This document shows, in pieces, positions 1 to 7,334 of a stretch of 19,655 nt of DNA (position 1 is the stretch's first letter; each line of letters begins with the position of its first letter). Origin of the DNA: DASUCS01 sp041166365 (GTDB lineage: Bacteria; Actinomycetota; Acidimicrobiia; Acidimicrobiales; JACDCH01); the NCBI GenBank assembly GCA_041166365.1, contig JBEEFX010000012.1:1-19655 (forward strand). Direction: 5' to 3'. A program made the position numbers and the translations under genes. The notes beneath the pieces were generated by a model. It did not search any database, was not told the origin of the DNA, and worked only from the letters and a program-made list of their open reading frames with translations.

Positions 1-1
1 G

Positions 2-1483
2 GGTGGCGTCTCCCCCATCACCGCGGACCACGTGAACCCGGAACGACCGTGGCCGGCACTCGACCGTCTGCGCGAGGTCACGGAAGAGCACGCGCATGCG
101 CTCGCGCCGCGGCTCACCATCTATCCGTCGTTCGCGCTCGATCCCGAGCGCTGGCTCGACGCTGACATGCGTTTCCCGGTGCTCGATCGCAGCGACGCGG
201 AAGGTCTCGGCCGTGACGATCCCGGCGCCGTGTTCCCGCAGACCGTCGGCGAGGTGCGCAACGTCGGTGATGGCGCCGAGGTCGTGCTCGTCGGACGGCG
301 TTCCACCCAGTGGTACTCGGGCGCCGACATGGCTCCGATCGTGCTCGTTCCGGGGTCGCCCTCGACGAGACCCGCCAGTGGGGTCGGCGAGGTGCTCGAT
401 GGTGTGCGCCTCGGGCAGGAGCCCGGCGTCGACGAGCTCGTCACGTTGTTCTCGGCGCGTGGTCGTGAGGTGGCGGCCGTGGCGCAACTCGCCGACGAGC
501 TCCGCTCGGCAACGGTGGGCGACGTCGTCACGTTCGTGCGCAACCGCAACATCAACTACACGAACGTGTGCACGTTCAAGTGTCGCTTCTGCGGGTTCTC
601 GAAGGGTCCGCTCTCACTCAACCTGCGCGGCAATCCGTACCTGCTCACGCTCGACGACATCGCCGGACGCGTGCGCGAGGCGTGGGATGTCGGCGCGACC
701 GAGGTGTGCCTGCAAGGCGGCATCCACCCCGACTTCGACGGCGACTACTACCTCGACGTCGCCCGCGCCGTGAAAGAAGCGGCGCCCGACATCCACGTGC
801 ACGGTTTCACGGCGCTCGAGGTCACGGAAGGCGCACGACGACTGAGCGAGCCCCTCGACTCGTACCTGCGCCGGTTGATGGACGCCGGGCTGCGCTCGTT
901 GCCCGGGACCGCCGCCGAGATCCTCGACGATCCCGTGCGCGCCATCCTCTGCCCCGACAAGATCAACACGGAACAGTGGCTCGAGTGCCATCGCGTCGCC
1001 CATTCGATCGGCCTGCGCTCGAACATCACGATCATGTTCGGCGCCGTCGAGCAGCCGGTCTCGTGGGCCCGTCACATCGTGCGCACACGCGACCTGCAGA
1101 AGGAGACGGGCGGGTTCACCGAGTTCGTCGGGCTGCCCTTCATCCACATGGCGGCGCCGATCTATCTGCAGCGCCACGCTCGCCGCGGTCCGACGTGGCG
1201 AGAGGTGGTGCTGATGCACTCGGTCGCCCGCATCGCGTACCACGGCCTGATCGACAACATCCAGGCGTCGTGGGTCAAGCTCGGCGCCGCCGGCGCGCAG
1301 CAACTCCTGCTCGCTGGTGTCAACGACCTCGGAGGCACGCTGATGAACGAGAACATCTCGCGTGCCGCAGGCGCGTCGCACGGCCAAGGCATCGACGAGG
1401 ACGACTTCCGCGCCATCGTCGAGCCGATCGGCCGCACACTCGAACAGCGCACGACCCTGTACGGCCGCGTGGCGGGCGTGTGA
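2..1483 (+). CDS. fbiC: FO synthase FbiC, CofH half (5'-truncated by window edge)
   Basis: FbiC makes FO, the deazaflavin core of coenzyme F420, from 5-amino-6-ribitylaminouracil and tyrosine using two radical SAM modules (CofG, then CofH). The open frame runs off the left edge. Its first codons read GGVSPITADHVNPERPWP, which is the conserved C-terminal tail of CofG, so the visible part is the end of CofG followed by the complete CofH module. The CofH radical SAM motif CTFKCRFC (CxxxCxxC) has its cysteine codons at 569, 581 and 590, preceded by NINYTNV. LQGGIHPD and the PGTAAEILDD stretch are also typical of CofH. The GTG at 32 is an internal valine, not the start. Actinobacterial FbiC is usually about 850 residues, so roughly 360 residues lie outside the window. 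The stop overlaps the next ATG by one base (TGATG). Confidence 0.95.
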   Translation, partial: GGVSPITADHVNPERPWPALDRLREVTEEHAHALAPRLTIYPSFALDPERWLDADMRFPVLDRSDAEGLGRDDPGAVFPQTVGEVRNVGDGAEVVLVGRRSTQWYSGADMAPIVLVPGSPSTRPASGVGEVLDGVRLGQEPGVDELVTLFSARGREVAAVAQLADELRSATVGDVVTFVRNRNINYTNVCTFKCRFCGFSKGPLSLNLRGNPYLLTLDDIAGRVREAWDVGATEVCLQGGIHPDFDGDYYLDVARAVKEAAPDIHVHGFTALEVTEGARRLSEPLDSYLRRLMDAGLRSLPGTAAEILDDPVRAILCPDKINTEQWLECHRVAHSIGLRSNITIMFGAVEQPVSWARHIVRTRDLQKETGGFTEFVGLPFIHMAAPIYLQRHARRGPTWREVVLMHSVARIAYHGLIDNIQASWVKLGAAGAQQLLLAGVNDLGGTLMNENISRAAGASHGQGIDEDDFRAIVEPIGRTLEQRTTLYGRVAGV

Positions 1484-1950
1484 TGGGCACGTTCCCGCGC
1501 GAGGAGATCGAGGCCACGCTCGCCGAGTACATCGCACTCCGCGCAGAGATCGATGCCAAGCGAGGCAAGTGGTCCGACCTGGCCCGGTTCTTCACCGACG
1601 ACGCCGTGTTCATCGACCCGGCGCACGGGCGGGTCGAGGGCATCAAGGACATCACGCACTTCCTCGATGCGAGCATGGTCGGCCTCGACGACTGGCTGTT
1701 CCCGATCGAGTTCACCGCGGTGAGCGGCAACGACGTGGCGGTGAAGTGGTTGCAGGTGCTTCCGAACGGCACGAAGCAGTCGGGTTGGAGCCGGATGGTC
1801 TACGCCGGCAACGGCAAGTTCCGTTACGAGGAGGACCAGCTCAACATGGTCCATGTCCTCGAGGACATGAAGACGATGCACTGGCGGCCGACCGAGGGCT
1901 TCCTGCCACCACCGGCCCAACCGAATCGCGACTTCTTCCTCCCGTCCTAG
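1483..1950 (+). CDS. NTF2-like / SnoaL-like family protein, 155 aa
   Basis: This is a small cone-fold protein of the nuclear transport factor 2-like (SnoaL-like) superfamily, whose members serve as isomerases, hydroxylases or ligand-binding proteins. The usual pattern is visible: an N-terminal helix, then DLARFFTDDAVFIDPAHGRVEG (residues about 31-52), FLDASM, the strand-rich FPIEFTAVSGNDVAVKW and a C-terminal GKFRYEEDQLN. The ATG shares its A with the fbiC stop, so translation is probably coupled to fbiC, but nothing shows an F420-related function. The tail after about residue 130 is proline-rich. Its stop codon overlaps that of the convergent response regulator within CTAG. The exact substrate is unknown. 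Confidence 0.85.
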   Translation: MGTFPREEIEATLAEYIALRAEIDAKRGKWSDLARFFTDDAVFIDPAHGRVEGIKDITHFLDASMVGLDDWLFPIEFTAVSGNDVAVKWLQVLPNGTKQSGWSRMVYAGNGKFRYEEDQLNMVHVLEDMKTMHWRPTEGFLPPPAQPNRDFFLPS

Positions 1951-2327
1951 GTTTCGGCGCTCGGGCTGATCGCGGCGCGGACGGCCTCGAGCAGGCCATC
2001 GGGGTCGAACGGCTTCGTGAGGAAGTGCTCGTAGTTCTTCCACCGACTCGGCGCGTCCTTGGAGGCAGCGAGCTGGGCCGTGAAGATCACCACCGGCAGC
2101 TCCGACTGGGACGGGTCGCTGCGCAGGCGTCGAAGCGTCTCCCAACCATCGATGCCCCGCATGCGCACGTCGAGCAACACGGCATCGGGTCGGGTGTCGC
2201 CTTCGAGATGCGCGAGCGCCGCTTCGCCCGAGTCCGCTTCGATCACGTCGTAGCCCGCCGACGTCAGCACCAGTCGAGCGATCAGGCGCACATCGGGTTC
2301 GTCATCCACGATGAGCACGAGCGCCAC
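1947..2327 (-). CDS. single-domain response regulator (CheY-like), 126 aa
   Basis: This is a stand-alone receiver domain of two-component signalling with no output domain. Starting at the GTG at 2327 it reads VALVLIVDDEPDVRLIARL. The acidic pair is D8/D9, the phosphoacceptor is D53 in VLLDVRMRG, the switch threonine is T83 in VVIFTA, and the conserved lysine is K105 in FLTKPF. All expected receiver residues are present, so it should be phosphorylatable. The frame continues upstream, but the domain begins at this GTG and a TAACGT box lies 8 nt before it, which favours this start. No histidine kinase is nearby, so the partner is unknown. It probably acts by protein-protein contact, as CheY or Spo0F do. 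Confidence 0.9.
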   Translation of the reverse strand: MALVLIVDDEPDVRLIARLVLTSAGYDVIEADSGEAALAHLEGDTRPDAVLLDVRMRGIDGWETLRRLRSDPSQSELPVVIFTAQLAASKDAPSRWKNYEHFLTKPFDPDGLLEAVRAAISPSAET

Positions 2328-2335
2328 GAATGGAA

Positions 2336-2341
2336 ACGTTA
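2336..2341 (-). promoter_or_regulatory. putative -10 box (TAACGT) of the response regulator
   Basis: On the minus strand TAACGT fits the TANNNT -10 consensus and ends 8 nt before the GTG start at 2327, with no purine-rich ribosome binding site between. This suggests a leaderless or near-leaderless transcript. No convincing -35 element is visible. It overlaps the palindrome AACGTT (2335-2340). Confidence 0.35.
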
Positions 2342-2365
2342 CGTGAGGCCTCGCCGAAGCGACGG

Positions 2366-2371
2366 TAGGGT
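2366..2371 (+). promoter_or_regulatory. putative -10 box (TAGGGT) of the zinc-ribbon/LOG operon
   Basis: TAGGGT ends 8 nt before the GTG at 2380, with no Shine-Dalgarno sequence between, consistent with a leaderless transcript. The 52-bp divergent gap between this gene and the response regulator holds both proposed -10 boxes. No clear -35 hexamer is seen. Confidence 0.4.
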
Positions 2372-2379
2372 GCTCGCAC

Positions 2380-2568
2380 GTGAGCGAGACGAGCAGCACC
2401 CGAGCGATCTGCTCACTCTGTGGCTCGATTGCCGAGGCCGAGGGGGATCTCCCCGCCGGCTGGTCGCTGGTCACGAACGAGCGAGGCGTCGGACTCGTCT
2501 GCGTCACCTGTACCCGCAACAACATCCGGTCGATCGAAGCGAAGCTGCCCGAGGAGTGGTGGGAATGA
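2380..2568 (+). CDS. zinc-ribbon-like microprotein, 62 aa
   Basis: This short acidic protein has two cysteine pairs, CSLC (residues 11-14) and CVTC (residues 41-44), spaced as in a zinc ribbon, and ends in LPEEWWE. The function is not recognised; similar small CxxC proteins are common in actinobacteria. The GTG at 2380 is chosen because a TAGGGT box sits just upstream and the CxxC domain begins soon after. Its stop overlaps the ATG of the LOG-family gene as ATGA, so the two are probably translated together. It could bind zinc and act as an adaptor, but that is inference. Confidence 0.75.
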   Translation: MSETSSTRAICSLCGSIAEAEGDLPAGWSLVTNERGVGLVCVTCTRNNIRSIEAKLPEEWWE

Positions 2569-3629
2569 CGGCCCGGCCGGCCCGGCCCGCTCGGCGGCGC
2601 GCTCCGAAGGCACCACGCACGGGCGACGCAGAGCTCGACAAGGACCTGAACCGGATCCTCGACGAGCTCGCCGTCGATCGAGATCGCGATGTGCTCTTCG
2701 AGATTCTCGTCTCCGCAGTGCGGCTTGCGCAGGATCATGCCGATCGGCTCGACCTCAAGATCACCAGCGCAACGCTGAAAGAGATGCGCGCGGCGTTTCA
2801 CGCGTTCGCTCCATACCGCGACGTCCCCAAGGTCACGATCTTCGGATCCGCTCGGACGCTGCCCGCCGACCCGTCCTACGCGCAGGCCCGCGACCTCGCC
2901 GAGCACCTGGCTTCGCAAGGCTGGATGGTCGTCACCGGGGCCGGGCCGGGGATCATGGCCGCGGGTCTCGAAGGCGCGGGCCGCGAGCACGCCTTCGGCG
3001 TCAACATCCGCCTGCCGTTCGAACAGGGCGCCAACGCGTTCATCGCGGGCGACGAGAAGCTCATCTCGATGAAGTACTTCTTCACGCGCAAGCTGATGCT
3101 GATGAAGGAGTCGCTCGGATTCGTCTCGCTGCCCGGCGGGTTCGGCACGCTCGACGAGACGATGGAGCTCCTGACGCTCATCCAGACGGGCAAGGCCGCT
3201 CCGGCACCGGTGGTGTTGTTCGACGAGCCGGGCGGCTCGTTCTGGCCGGCATTCACGAAGTTCCTGCGGGACGAAACCGCATCCCGGGGATTGATCGACG
3301 AGGACGATCTGGACCTGATCCTCTGCACCGACGACGTGCACGTCGCCGCCGAAGAGGTGCTCGGCTTCTACCGGAACTACCGCTCGCTGCGGTGGGTCGG
3401 CGATCAGCTCGTGCTGCGCATGGAGCACGGACCGACCGACGAGCAGCTCGCCGAGCTCAACCGGCAGTTCGGCGAGATCGCGACCGACGGCAAGATCGAA
3501 TGCACGGCGCCGCTGACGGCCGAGGTGCGAGACGAGGACCACCTCGACCTCGACCGCATCATCCTGCGCTACAACGGCTTCGCCGCCGGCAGGCTCCGCC
3601 GCCTCATCAACGCCATCAACGACCTCTGA
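2565..3629 (+). CDS. LOG family protein (TIGR00730-type Rossmann fold), 354 aa
   Basis: The protein belongs to the LOG / 'lysine decarboxylase-like' superfamily. Characterised members are nucleotide 5'-monophosphate phosphoribohydrolases that release cytokinin-type bases or cleave purine nucleotides. The core starts near residue 85 with VPKVTIFGSARTLP, continues with VVTGAGPGIMAAGLEGA, the arginine-bearing MKYFFTRKLMLMKES, and the signature PGGFGTLDE at residues 190-198. It has an N-terminal helical extension of about 80 residues and a C-terminal extension, longer than the roughly 200-residue classical LOG enzymes. The ATG overlaps the stop of the preceding zinc-ribbon gene. No true lysine decarboxylase activity is expected. 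The physiological substrate is unknown. Confidence 0.88.
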   Translation: MTARPARPARRRAPKAPRTGDAELDKDLNRILDELAVDRDRDVLFEILVSAVRLAQDHADRLDLKITSATLKEMRAAFHAFAPYRDVPKVTIFGSARTLPADPSYAQARDLAEHLASQGWMVVTGAGPGIMAAGLEGAGREHAFGVNIRLPFEQGANAFIAGDEKLISMKYFFTRKLMLMKESLGFVSLPGGFGTLDETMELLTLIQTGKAAPAPVVLFDEPGGSFWPAFTKFLRDETASRGLIDEDDLDLILCTDDVHVAAEEVLGFYRNYRSLRWVGDQLVLRMEHGPTDEQLAELNRQFGEIATDGKIECTAPLTAEVRDEDHLDLDRIILRYNGFAAGRLRRLINAINDL

Positions 3630-3659
3630 CCCCTCCACCCCTAGGGCTTTTCAGGGGTC
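3628..3659. terminator. putative bidirectional terminator hairpin
   Basis: GACCCCT (3628-3634) and AGGGGTC (3653-3659) form a perfect 7-bp inverted repeat with an 18-nt loop, between the convergent ends of the LOG gene (stop at 3629) and the 59-aa gene (stop at 3651). There is only a short T run (TTTT, 3648-3651) inside the loop and no downstream U tract, so termination is plausible but unproven. Confidence 0.4.
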
Positions 3660-3830
3660 GAGGAGGCGGGCGGCCTTGTAGACGGCGGTGCGCGCTCTCG
3701 TGAGGCGGCGCTCGGTCTCGGATTTCGTCGCCCCCGATTCGACGGCCTCGCGCAGCGCGTCGAGGGCCAGGTCGGCCAGCTCCTCCGCGATCGTCTCGAG
3801 CCGGTTCCGGATGTCGTCGACGTCAGCCAT
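3651..3830 (-). CDS. small hypothetical protein, 59 aa, last gene of the glc operon
   Basis: The ATG at 3830 opens a 59-codon frame beginning MADVDDIRNRLETIAEELAD and ending KAARLLDP. It is predicted to be almost wholly helical and charged, with no cysteines, membrane segment or signal peptide. Codon usage is GC-rich like its neighbours. It overlaps the 3' end of glcF by 8 bp (ATGGCTGA), the same kind of overlap seen between other genes here, which supports it as a real coupled gene. I do not recognise the family. The size and helical character loosely recall small subunits such as XseB, but no large partner is adjacent, so no function is assigned. Confidence 0.7.
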   Translation of the reverse strand: MADVDDIRNRLETIAEELADLALDALREAVESGATKSETERRLTRARTAVYKAARLLDP

Positions 3831-4992
3831 CGATCGCGCTCTCTATCAACTCGACGGGGTGGCGCACGTCGACACCCGCCGCCGCCAGATGGAGCGTGCA
3901 GCCGGGGTTGGCCGACGCGACGACCGATGCGCCGCTACGGACGATCGCCTCGAGCTTGCGGGCGCGGATGTCCGCCGCCATGTCCGGATGGAGCGCGGCA
4001 TAGGCCCCACCTGCGCCGCAACACAGGCCCTCGTCGTCGAGTTCGACCAACTCCCCGACGAAGGGACGCAGGACGGTTCGTACCTGTTCGTGCGCGCGCT
4101 GCACGTTGCGCAGGTGACACGGATCGTGGACCGCGACGCGCGCGCCGACCGGCGCGGTGGCGCGCAGCTGCCCGACCCGGGGGGCCAGCCACTCGTGGAT
4201 GTCGAGGATCCGCCTGCTGAAGTCGTGGGCCGCCTCGGTGCCGAGCAGATGGCCGTAGTCCTTCAGCGCCGCGCCGCAGCCCGCACTGTCGACGAGGATC
4301 GGTGCGTCGCCCGGCATCGACGCCATCACCGCGACCGCCATCGTGCGGGCCTGGTCGATGAGCCCGGCGTGCACCGAGAGCGCGCCGCAACAGCCGGCGC
4401 CGCGGCTCGTCGAAGGCAGCGCCACGCCGGCTCCCGTGGCTTCGATCACCCGGGCCGCGCTGGCGTGGACGTGCCGCTCCCACGCGTCCATCACGCAGCC
4501 GGTGAACAGCCAGACGTCGGAGCCACTGGGCCGCAAGCGCCCCTGCCGGAGCGGGACCTGCACCGGGAGACCCAGCCGCCGGGACAGCGAGGGCGGCCAG
4601 ACATGCAACCGCTGCGCAACCGCGAGCGCGCGAGACCCGACCAGCACCAGGCGATGGCGCGCGAGCAGCCGGTAGCCGGCCCGCCGCCAACGCGGCACGT
4701 AGGACGGGCGGGTCTGTGCCAGCGTCTCGCGAGTCCGCTCCATCAATCGCCCGAACGGAACACCGGCGGGGCACGCGGGCTCACACGCCCGGCACTGCAC
4801 GCAGGCATCCATGTAGCCGACGAAGGCGTCGTCGGCCGCGGCGCCGTTCTGTTGCACCTCGCGCATGAGGGAGATGCGTCCTCGAGGCGACGCCGACTCC
4901 TCCCCCGTCACTCGGAAGGTCGGACAGTGCGGCAGGCACAGGCCGCACTGCACACACGCAGAGAGCTCGTCGTCGTCGAGCAGCAGGTTCAT
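3823..4992 (-). CDS. glcF: glycolate oxidase iron-sulfur subunit GlcF, 389 aa
   Basis: GlcF is the Fe-S electron-transfer subunit of the GlcDEF glycolate oxidase, which oxidises glycolate to glyoxylate and passes electrons to the membrane quinone pool. Two ferredoxin-like [4Fe-4S] motifs are clear: C13/C16/C19/C23 and C64/C67/C70/C74. Two CCG-domain cysteine sets follow, FTGCVMDAW...GAGCCGAL and HDPCHLRN...GLCCGAGG, with the closing NPGCTLHL. The start ATG overlaps the glcE stop as ATGA, and the first Fe-S cluster begins 12 residues later, which settles the start. It also overlaps the downstream 59-aa gene by 8 bp. Length matches the family (about 400 aa). A lactate-oxidising LldE/LutA-like role is less likely given the GlcD/GlcE neighbours. 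Confidence 0.93.
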   Translation of the reverse strand: MNLLLDDDELSACVQCGLCLPHCPTFRVTGEESASPRGRISLMREVQQNGAAADDAFVGYMDACVQCRACEPACPAGVPFGRLMERTRETLAQTRPSYVPRWRRAGYRLLARHRLVLVGSRALAVAQRLHVWPPSLSRRLGLPVQVPLRQGRLRPSGSDVWLFTGCVMDAWERHVHASAARVIEATGAGVALPSTSRGAGCCGALSVHAGLIDQARTMAVAVMASMPGDAPILVDSAGCGAALKDYGHLLGTEAAHDFSRRILDIHEWLAPRVGQLRATAPVGARVAVHDPCHLRNVQRAHEQVRTVLRPFVGELVELDDEGLCCGAGGAYAALHPDMAADIRARKLEAIVRSGASVVASANPGCTLHLAAAGVDVRHPVELIESAIDG

Positions 4993-5882
4993 CGCAGGCG
5001 CCCCGGCGCGAGGCGTCCGGTGGGATCGAACGCGTTCTTCACCCGCGCCGCCAGTGCGGCGATCGTCGGGTCGACGACCCGCGGCGGCTGCGGCAGCTCG
5101 CGATGCGCGACGCCGACGCCGATCTCGGCCACGAACGGTCCATTGTCGTCGTCGCGCATGCCGCGCAGCGCGGCCGGCGCGAGCGACCAACGATGCTTCG
5201 GCAGCGGCGGCAGGAACGACGCGTCGATCGTTCGCAGCCCGGCAACCCGCGCCTGATCGTCGACGTCACGCGGATGGCCCTCCAGCAACACCCAGGTCGA
5301 GGTACCGTCCCACAGCACCGACGCCACCCGGTACAGCCCGCGGGCGAGCGCGAACGGGTCGACGCCCTCGGCGGTGAACCACTGCTCGCGCGGCGCCACC
5401 GGGCGGGTGCGCAGGACGACCTCGGCGATCACGCCGAGGGTGCCGAGCGACCCGACGAACAGCCGTGGGAGGTCGTAGCCGCTGACGTTCTTGACCGTGG
5501 GCCCGCCGCCCTTGACCAGCCGGCCTTCGGCCGACACGTAGCGGACCTCCAGCACCGCATCACGCACCGGGCCCCAGCCCAAGCGGCGCAACCCGCTGTG
5601 GCCGACGGCCAGGACACCGCCGATGGTGGCCCCGTCCCATGCCGGCAGCGCGACGCACTGGCCGTGCACGCCGAGGGCGTCGTCCAGCTCTGCCACCGTG
5701 GTGCCGGCCCGCACCCGCACGGTCATCTCGGCGGCCACGTGCTCGACGATCCCGGCCGGCGCCTTCACCTCGCGGGCGCTCGCCTCGACGGGCCCGCCGA
5801 CGTCGAACTGCGTGCGACCACCCACCGCGACCACGGGGCCATCGGTACCGACCTCTTCGGCGAACACCTCCAACACGCTCAC
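4989..5882 (-). CDS. glcE: glycolate oxidase FAD-binding subunit GlcE, 297 aa
   Basis: GlcE is the shorter flavin-domain subunit of glycolate oxidase. It has a PCMH-type FAD-binding domain: VVAVGGRTQFDVGG, VRVRAGTTVAELDDAL, LPAWDGATIGGVLAVGHSG, VRDAVLEVRYVSAEGRLVKGG, VKNVSGYDLPRLFVGSLGTLGVI. It ends with the FDPTGRLAPGRL motif common to FAD-linked oxidase C-termini. The GTG at 5882 overlaps the glcD stop (GTGA) and gives MSVLEVFAEEVG; the frame is open further upstream, but that would run deep into glcD. The length is shorter than E. coli GlcE (about 350 aa), the missing part being in the C-terminal oxidase cap. It lies between glcD and glcF, as in other glc operons. Confidence 0.9.
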   Translation of the reverse strand: MSVLEVFAEEVGTDGPVVAVGGRTQFDVGGPVEASAREVKAPAGIVEHVAAEMTVRVRAGTTVAELDDALGVHGQCVALPAWDGATIGGVLAVGHSGLRRLGWGPVRDAVLEVRYVSAEGRLVKGGGPTVKNVSGYDLPRLFVGSLGTLGVIAEVVLRTRPVAPREQWFTAEGVDPFALARGLYRVASVLWDGTSTWVLLEGHPRDVDDQARVAGLRTIDASFLPPLPKHRWSLAPAALRGMRDDDNGPFVAEIGVGVAHRELPQPPRVVDPTIAALAARVKNAFDPTGRLAPGRLR

Positions 5883-7312
5883 ACCCACACCCCCGGCGGA
5901 ATGCGTTGCAGCTCGCCGCACCGCGAGCCGGAAGGAAGCACCTTGCCGGGATTCGCAAAACCGTCGGGATCGAACGCGTCGCGCAGACGCGCCTGCGCGT
6001 CGAGATCGTCGACGGAGAACAGCTTCGGCATCAGATCGCGCTTCTCGAGCCCGATGCCGTGCTCGCCGGAGAGCACGCCTCCGGCTTCGACCGACGCCAC
6101 GACGATCTCGTCGCCGGCTGCGTGCACGCGCTCGAGCACGCCGGGCTCCCGGGCATCGAACGCGAGCAGCGGGTGCAGGTTGCCGTCACCGGCGTGGAAG
6201 ACGTTGAGCACGCGCAAGTCGTACTTCTCGGCGATGGCCTCCACCTTGCGCAGCACCTCGACGAGCCGAGTGCGCGGCACGACGGTGTCGTGCAGGTAGT
6301 AGTCGGGGGCGAGACGAGCGACCGCGCCGAACGCGGACTTCCTCCCCTTCCACAGGAGCTGACGTTCGGTCTCGTCCGCGGCGACGCGCACGGTGCGAGC
6401 ACCGTTCGTCCTGCTGATCTCGGCGACCAGACCGGCCGCGTCTTCCACGAAGGCCGGCATGCCGTCGACCTCGACGAGCAGGACTGCGGCGGCATCGACC
6501 GGATAGCCCGCGTGCACGAAGTCCTCGATCGCCGCGATCATGCCGCCGGCCACCATCTCGAGCGCCGCGGGCACGAGCCCTCCGGCGATGATCGCGCTGA
6601 CACAGGCGGCGGCATCGTCGACCGAGAGGAAGTCCACCAGCAACGTGCGCACGGCGGGCGGGTTCGGCGTGAGCCGCACGGCGATCCGCGTGGCGATGCC
6701 GAGCGTGCCTTCGCTGCCGACGAACGCCCCTCGCAGGTCGTAACCGTCGGGCTCAGGGTCGAGACTGCCCAGCACGGCGATCTCCCCGTCGGGCAACACC
6801 ACCTCGACCGCGAGCACGTGCGCCGACGTGACCCCGTACAGCAGGCAGTGTGGCCCACCCGAGTTGTTGGCGACATTGCCCCCGATGGAGCAGGCCTGCT
6901 GGCTCGAGGGATCCGGCGCGAAGTGCAGCCCGTGAACCCCGAGCGCGCGCGTGAGGTCGAGATTGATCACGCCCGGCTCGACCCACGCCACGCGGTCGTC
7001 CACGTCGATCGACAAGATCCGGTTCATCTTCGTGGTGACGATGACGACGGGTTCTCCCAACGGGACGGCGCCGCCGGCCAATCCGGTTCCCGCCCCGCGG
7101 GCGGTGAACGGACGACCGTGCGCGCGGGCAGTGCGCACGCACGCTTGCACCTCTTCGGTCGAGATCGGGAAGCACACGACGGCTGCAAACCCGCCGGTGA
7201 CGATCGACGCGTCGTGGCCGTACAGCGACAACTCGAGGGGCTCGGCGCGCACGCGATCGGGCGCGAGATGGCCACGCAGATCGTCGACGAGGGACACTGG
7301 CACTGCGCACAT
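5879..7312 (-). CDS. glcD: glycolate oxidase flavoprotein subunit GlcD, 477 aa
   Basis: GlcD is the main FAD-bearing subunit that oxidises glycolate, or related 2-hydroxyacids. The PCMH FAD domain is evident in FPISTEEVQACVRTARAHG, TARGAGTGLAGGAVP, MNRILSID, VEPGVINLDL, PDPSSQQACSIGGNVANNSGG and GAFVGSEGTLGI. The C-terminal FAD-oxidase domain shows HAGDGNLHPLL and SGEHGIGLEKRDLMP, with FDPDGFANPGKVLP near the end. The ATG at 7312 gives MCAVPVSLVDDL; a GTG four codons in is an alternative. The operon order is glcD-glcE-glcF-small gene with GTGA, ATGA and 8-bp overlaps. A D-lactate dehydrogenase is the main alternative, but the three-gene arrangement argues for glycolate. No glcC-type regulator or malate synthase lies in view. 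Confidence 0.92.
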   Translation of the reverse strand: MCAVPVSLVDDLRGHLAPDRVRAEPLELSLYGHDASIVTGGFAAVVCFPISTEEVQACVRTARAHGRPFTARGAGTGLAGGAVPLGEPVVIVTTKMNRILSIDVDDRVAWVEPGVINLDLTRALGVHGLHFAPDPSSQQACSIGGNVANNSGGPHCLLYGVTSAHVLAVEVVLPDGEIAVLGSLDPEPDGYDLRGAFVGSEGTLGIATRIAVRLTPNPPAVRTLLVDFLSVDDAAACVSAIIAGGLVPAALEMVAGGMIAAIEDFVHAGYPVDAAAVLLVEVDGMPAFVEDAAGLVAEISRTNGARTVRVAADETERQLLWKGRKSAFGAVARLAPDYYLHDTVVPRTRLVEVLRKVEAIAEKYDLRVLNVFHAGDGNLHPLLAFDAREPGVLERVHAAGDEIVVASVEAGGVLSGEHGIGLEKRDLMPKLFSVDDLDAQARLRDAFDPDGFANPGKVLPSGSRCGELQRIPPGVWV

Positions 7313-7324
7313 CTTGGCTCGCAG

Positions 7325-7330
7325 TAGGGT
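7325..7330 (+). promoter_or_regulatory. putative -10 box (TAGGGT) of the cysteine-rich/McrBC-like operon
   Basis: TAGGGT lies in the 22-bp gap between the divergent glcD and cysteine-rich genes and ends 4 nt before the GTG at 7335, or 7 nt before the GTG at 7338. There is no ribosome binding site, so a leaderless transcript is likely. It is flanked by the 6-bp inverted repeat GCGCAC (7305-7310) / GTGCGC (7329-7334), a possible operator. Confidence 0.4.
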
Positions 7331-7334
7331 GCGC

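Noticed and set aside
568..1482. Long plus-strand frame ahead of the NTF2-like protein
   Set aside because: Arginine/alanine-rich shadow of fbiC; the NTF2 domain begins at the ATG at 1483.
2328..3638. Long minus-strand open frame (563 aa) running from 3638 into the response regulator
   Set aside because: It is the antisense shadow of the LOG gene and only its last 126 codons have a recognisable domain; GC-rich codon bias opens the opposite frame.
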